Shown in pieces: positions 60,409-64,000 of a stretch of 64,000 nucleotides of DNA (position 1 is its first letter; every line of letters begins with the position of its first letter). Where the stretch lies: contig CAJFQY010000014.1 of the NCBI GenBank assembly GCA_904419315.1, positions 15,092 to 79,091 on the forward strand. The letters run 5' to 3'. Made by a program: the position numbers and the translations under genes. The notes beneath the pieces were generated by a model. The model had not been told where the DNA came from. It did no database searches and saw only the letters and a program-made list of their open reading frames with translations. The stretch comes from Zongyangia gallinarum. GTDB taxonomy: Bacteria > Bacillota > Clostridia > Oscillospirales > Ruminococcaceae.

Positions 60409-62958
60409 TTATGTAGAAAGTATACAGCGTACATACAATCCACTCCAAGGAGTTCTTCCTCCTCGTTCTAATATACCATTGTCATACTCTATACTATCAA
60501 ACCCACTATGATAATCGCTGCTAGTCCACCATGCACCTAAATATGTCAAATCAAGCGAACCGTTGCGATAGATGCCACCAGTCACGGGGAGAAACATAGG
60601 AGCATACTGGTAAATATTCGTGTATGCATGGGGTAGGCTCCAGCCCTTAGGACAAATATCATAGTCTGCGTCTCCATAGTTGTGGTCGTCGAGACAGGCT
60701 GTCCCAGCTGAAGCAGCACAGAAATTATACCAGTAACCCTGTGTCGTATTGCCAGAATTGTGGACTCTACCCTCTATACTAGATGTTCCGTTTTCTAGAT
60801 CAGCAGTTGGGATAGTATAATCGGAAGCCACGTTCGAAGTTAAAGGAGTAAGAGTCGTTCCACCCGCTATCCTTAGATTCTGTGTCATCCAGCAGCTTCC
60901 GTCAAATTTGGCTATTGTATAACTATTATTATCTCTTTGGTCTAATAGAGTAGCAGTTGCTCCATTATCGCTTTCAGCACAATGTGTGGCAGTAAGATCC
61001 TGCATATAAGTTACATCACCTAAATGGTTAATGGGCGTTCTCCACTGTGCATAGAGAACAACAGAATTAGTAGATGCGGTATAGTCCCCCAAATTTGTAT
61101 AAGAAGTGCCAGAACCGTCAGCAGAGGTATTCCAACTATCAAAAGCATAGTTCACACGCTCAAAATCGTTAGGAGTAAGTCGCTTTGTAGTTCCTGGCGC
61201 CATTATCATCTGTTCCATACTACCAACATCAGCACCGTTACCATCAAAGCTGATGGTAACAAGTCCAGTAGGCTCTCCGATAGTACATCGTACCGCAAAG
61301 CCAGCGATTTTAGAGGTATTATCAGTTAGCACGACTGAATTTGTTTTATAATAAAAGTCTCTGGCATTGTAAGATGAATACGCAGTGGAAGACCAATAAT
61401 AGCCGTAGGTACTTAGCTGGGTAAAGGCACCCGATGTATTCCAATATCCAGAGAGCATTCCTGACCATTTTCCTGTAGTTTGCCAGTCAGCCGTATCAAG
61501 GAAATAGAATAAATTATCAAAGGCATCTATTACCGGAAGTTCCCACCCAGCAGGACAGATCGAGGCAGTTGCGTTTGCGCCATCAGTACCAAGGTTGTAG
61601 GTGCCGCTCCCAGCAGTCGCAGCATACCAGTTATACAGATAACCACACTTGGTGTAAGAAGATGATGCATCACTGCTATAACAATATTCTTGCCCCATGG
61701 GATTATTATAGAATGCCTTGTCAAAGTTAGCTGAGCTTTGGGTGCTCGTACCATCAACTGTATTACGGTAGCTAGAAGTATTATTGTAGATAATGCCGGA
61801 AGTGCCGTCGACATTACTAATCGCAGTCTCTTCACCAAGGTACTTCATGCTGTCGATCATCCAGCAAGTGTTATTCTCCATCTTTCTGACACGGTAAGTT
61901 TGGCCGTTGCGCTCATCGACAAGAGAAACCACATCACCGATGCTCATAGACCCACAGGTAGCCTCGGTGAAGCTCTGCATACTCGTGGTGCTAGTGGGGT
62001 CAAAATAGCGTACGGTAAAGTTGTGCATATCGATATCGCCCGTGTTGGTGGTAACAGCTACTTCATAACCATTATCGGTACTGGCGGCTTTGGTGGGGAG
62101 CTTACAGGCAATAAGATACTCATTAACTACCTGATAAGGCGTACAGCTTGTACCGCCGGTGGTCACAGCAGTGATATCGCTAAATTGTCCATCACTAGTA
62201 ATTGCGATTACGTCACCGCCCCAACCGGTAGTTGGGTAAACATCTACAACTCCGGGATTAGTGGGCGTATAAACGTCTGGGTCAATCCCAGCAGGAAGTT
62301 TCTCAACAATACTCTGCGGCTCTGCTATCACTGAAATAGTTAGTGTATTAGAGTAAACCCCAGAAGGTATGGTATTGTCTACTTTGGATCCAAAGGCTAA
62401 GGTATAAGTGTCATTTGCGGAGCCAGTGGAGGAAGTATCCTTGGTCTGGATCGGCGTGGTAGAGTCCGTTGGCACACCAACGTAGGTAGTATTGTCATCC
62501 GGTGCTGCGGTACCGAGGTTGTAGCCCCAAGTGTTCGGCTTGAGGCTACTTAGGGTTAGGCCAACATCTCCTTGGGTTGCGATAATCGAGGAGATGTTGG
62601 CAGGGTTAGAGCTCTTCAGGCTATTATCGCCCTCGGAGTAAAGATAAAGGCTGTAGCCATCACTTTCCGTAGTGGCCACAGAGAAGGATGTGCTTGCTGT
62701 GGTAGTAGACCCATCAGGAGTCGGGACTACTTCGGAGAACGCAATGGAATCAGGTAGGCCGATGCTGACGGAAGGAGTAGTAGTTGTAGAATAAGTAGAA
62801 ATTTCTGAGTCACCCGTTGTTGCTGTTGCTTGGTTATCAGCAAAGGACGGCATAAGGATGAATGCAGTCAATAACAAGAATAATATGGAGCCACAGCCAA
62901 TTAGACCAATATAGCTGACTCCAGTTAGCGAATTGAATTTACCTTTTATTCTTAGCAC
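60409..62958 (-). CDS. Large secreted protein with FISUMP and InlB-type repeats
   Basis: An 849-residue surface protein. A signal/TM segment at about 18-40 (YIGLIGCGSILFLLLTAFIL) is followed by a Ser/Thr-rich beta domain (about 55-225). Residues about 340-590 are a first FISUMP-type domain (TCWMIDSMKYLG ... GWELP ... YYWSSTAYSS ... FAVRC). An InlB B-repeat-like stretch follows (about 600-660, YAFDSWNTSADGSGTSYTNL). A second FISUMP domain ends the protein (about 665-849, SCWMTQNLRIAGGTTLTP, GWSLPHAYTN, WWTSSDYHSG). The domain pair is typical of Saccharibacteria surface proteins and of Fibrobacter paralogues. The start is GTG 62958 with AGGAGG 5 bases upstream. Confidence 0.8.
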   Translation of the reverse strand: MLRIKGKFNSLTGVSYIGLIGCGSILFLLLTAFILMPSFADNQATATTGDSEISTYSTTTTPSVSIGLPDSIAFSEVVPTPDGSTTTASTSFSVATTESDGYSLYLYSEGDNSLKSSNPANISSIIATQGDVGLTLSSLKPNTWGYNLGTAAPDDNTTYVGVPTDSTTPIQTKDTSSTGSANDTYTLAFGSKVDNTIPSGVYSNTLTISVIAEPQSIVEKLPAGIDPDVYTPTNPGVVDVYPTTGWGGDVIAITSDGQFSDITAVTTGGTSCTPYQVVNEYLIACKLPTKAASTDNGYEVAVTTNTGDIDMHNFTVRYFDPTSTTSMQSFTEATCGSMSIGDVVSLVDERNGQTYRVRKMENNTCWMIDSMKYLGEETAISNVDGTSGIIYNNTSSYRNTVDGTSTQSSANFDKAFYNNPMGQEYCYSSDASSSYTKCGYLYNWYAATAGSGTYNLGTDGANATASICPAGWELPVIDAFDNLFYFLDTADWQTTGKWSGMLSGYWNTSGAFTQLSTYGYYWSSTAYSSYNARDFYYKTNSVVLTDNTSKIAGFAVRCTIGEPTGLVTISFDGNGADVGSMEQMIMAPGTTKRLTPNDFERVNYAFDSWNTSADGSGTSYTNLGDYTASTNSVVLYAQWRTPINHLGDVTYMQDLTATHCAESDNGATATLLDQRDNNSYTIAKFDGSCWMTQNLRIAGGTTLTPLTSNVASDYTIPTADLENGTSSIEGRVHNSGNTTQGYWYNFCAASAGTACLDDHNYGDADYDICPKGWSLPHAYTNIYQYAPMFLPVTGGIYRNGSLDLTYLGAWWTSSDYHSGFDSIEYDNGILERGGRTPWSGLYVRCILST

Positions 62959-62994
62959 CGCTACCTCCTATTTCTTAGTGCTGCGGTGCTATGA

Positions 62995-63019
62995 TAAAAA
63001 ACGACACCGCACAGGTGTC
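62995..63019 (-). terminator. Intrinsic terminator in the leader of the FISUMP gene
   Basis: On the minus strand GACACC-TGTGC-GGTGTC followed by GTTTTTT. It ends 37 bp before the GTG start, so it either ends integrase transcription or attenuates the FISUMP gene. Confidence 0.75.
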
Positions 63020-63212
63020 TAGCCTTTTTTCACTCGAGCAATGCCCTTATGGTTTATGCGGTGCCGTTTAACGGGCGTCACATAAACGTGTGAAAAATAT
63101 TTATAGACTAGACATTACTATCGTAGCACGATTTTTGCTTTTTGGGTAGAATTGACTTTACAAACATGAGCGAGTTTTCCACAGGGACAGAGGCGAGGTA
63201 GCGGTTCTGTTG

Positions 63213-63647
63213 CTAGAACAACTCCATTCTCAAATACGCCCGATCCAGATCGTCCTGCGCTACCCCCAAGTATCGTCGTGTCACTTCATAATTGCTGTGA
63301 TTGTAGATATGCATGATGACTACCGGCGAAATCTCCTTACTCGTCCAAGCGTGGTATCCCCAAGTTTTTCTCAGGCTGTGGCAGGAGATCTTGCCCTCCA
63401 CGCCCAGTGCCACTACAGCCGCATGGATGATCCGCCAAGCTTGTACTCGGCTGATGGCTTTACCCTCTTTGCGATTGCTGACAAAAATAAAATCGCCACG
63501 CCTGTGTGGAAAGTACAGGCGCAGCGCTTGGAGAACCTGTTTGTTTAGGGCGATGGTTTTGGCCTTCTTGGTTTTCTTCTCAATGATGGTGATGCGAGTG
63601 TGGAAGGTGCTACATATTTCTTCTTCGAGTCTGTGAGCCGTTAATTT
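63213..63647 (-). pseudogene. C-terminal fragment of a tyrosine recombinase/integrase
   Basis: The open frame of about 144 codons encodes the catalytic half of a phage-type integrase. It reads TIALNKQVLQALRLYFPHRR, AISRVQAWRIIHAA, CHSLRKTWGYHAW (HxxR box), MHIYNHSNYEVTRRYLGV (second His and the Tyr nucleophile). The frame begins just after a TGA at 63650-63648, and no N-terminal core-binding domain or start is found upstream in any frame. It is a truncated relic of another integrated element and marks a recombination hot spot. Confidence 0.8.
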
Positions 63648-63730
63648 TCACCGTACCTCTAAAATAAAAAGAAATTCTCTCTAAAAGCATGACACAAAAT
63701 CAGCATCGTGTAAGCGATCAGAAAAACCCA

Positions 63731-63785
63731 AATTGCCTGTCCCTATGGCCGAGATAAGCGGTCATTGGGATAGGCGATTTTCTTT
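63731..63785. terminator. Imperfect inverted repeat with T-rich tail
   Basis: AATTGCCTGTCCCTATG pairs with CATTGGGATAGGCGATTT around a 15-base loop, followed by TTTTCTTTG on the plus strand. A terminator or end of a repeat element. Confidence 0.45.
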
Positions 63786-63866
63786 GCCTTGAATGATTGG
63801 ACAGATACCTAATAAATTAGGCTGCGACGCGGTTCTGGAAGATGTGATGCTCGCCGGGGTGTAGGA

Positions 63867-64000
63867 ATGAAGCTCATGAAAATGTCAGGAATGCTTGTTC
63901 TTAATAATGACAGCATTTTCTCTAACCTTTTGAATCGGTTTCGGGATCATGCCATAATTTTACGCAGGCTTAACCTACTCATGATAGATGCCAAACACGA
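63867..64000 (+). CDS. Possible 5' end of a gene cut by the window edge
   Basis: An open frame from ATG 63867 (MKLMKMSGMLVLNNDSIFSN ...) runs to the last base. A weak GTAGGA lies upstream. No family is recognisable from 44 residues, and the frame may be chance. Confidence 0.25.
   Translation, partial: MKLMKMSGMLVLNNDSIFSNLLNRFRDHAIILRRLNLLMIDAKH

Larger units (their letters stand above)
63648..64000. other. Right-end region without a clear complete gene
   Basis: It contains an imperfect inverted repeat at 63731-63785 and the possible start of a gene at 63867. The rest shows no recognisable coding or RNA feature. Confidence 0.4.

Overview
The window looks like the chromosome of a Gram-positive, low-to-mid GC anaerobe of the class Clostridia, probably a gut Oscillospirales-type bacterium. 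The evidence is strong AGGAGG-type ribosome binding sites, frequent TTG/GTG starts, a Cys T-box leader, a LexA-like box at recA, an EcfA1-EcfA2-EcfT-TruA block, DUF1385 and DUF5711 proteins, and a mobile element of the type common in Clostridiales. The species assignment is inference.

Region 1 (1-44.9 kb) is host core. It opens with a two-component system driving an ABC exporter of the antimicrobial-peptide type (21-5162), with an array of four 11-bp-spaced GTCAC repeats between kinase and ATPase. Next come NAD salvage (pncA-like, pncB), an SGNH esterase, three tandem PfkB sugar kinases on the minus strand behind one promoter and a perfect palindrome, a nitroreductase, and a lipoprotein with a second two-component system. 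Housekeeping genes follow: DUF1385, prmC, recA, recX, rimO, pgsA, then a T-box-controlled in-frame cysE-cysS fusion. A secreted surface protein at 24.0-25.2 kb is broken by an exact 23-bp tandem duplication. FruK-like and a 1506-residue secreted GH32 fructanase form a fructan-use pair. The rest is tRNA-Val, ruvCAB, glmM, an rRNA-type methyltransferase, the ECF transporter module, truA, DUF5711, cvpA, a zinc-finger ClpC-like ATPase and four tRNAs (Gly, Arg, His, Gln).

Region 2 (about 45.0-58.3 kb) is a decayed integrative/mobilizable element, all on the minus strand with tightly overlapping genes. It carries two serine recombinases (one frameshifted, one with an internal deletion), a VirD4/TraG-like coupling ATPase split by an amber codon, a replication-relaxation protein, two DNA/RNA-type methyltransferases, an amidoligase next to a gamma-glutamylcyclotransferase, two proteins sharing a C-terminal module, zinc-ribbon and sigma-like regulators, and several small proteins. 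The sigma-like regulator has its ribosome binding site buried in a 16-bp stem behind a strong intrinsic terminator. A 183-bp gap with interleaved inverted repeats is a candidate oriT or RNA switch.

Region 3 (58.4-64 kb) holds lower-GC genes of a different style: a DUF11-type protein with no signal peptide, a large secreted FISUMP/InlB-repeat protein resembling surface proteins of Saccharibacteria and some Firmicutes, and a truncated tyrosine recombinase. This looks like a second layer of acquired DNA.
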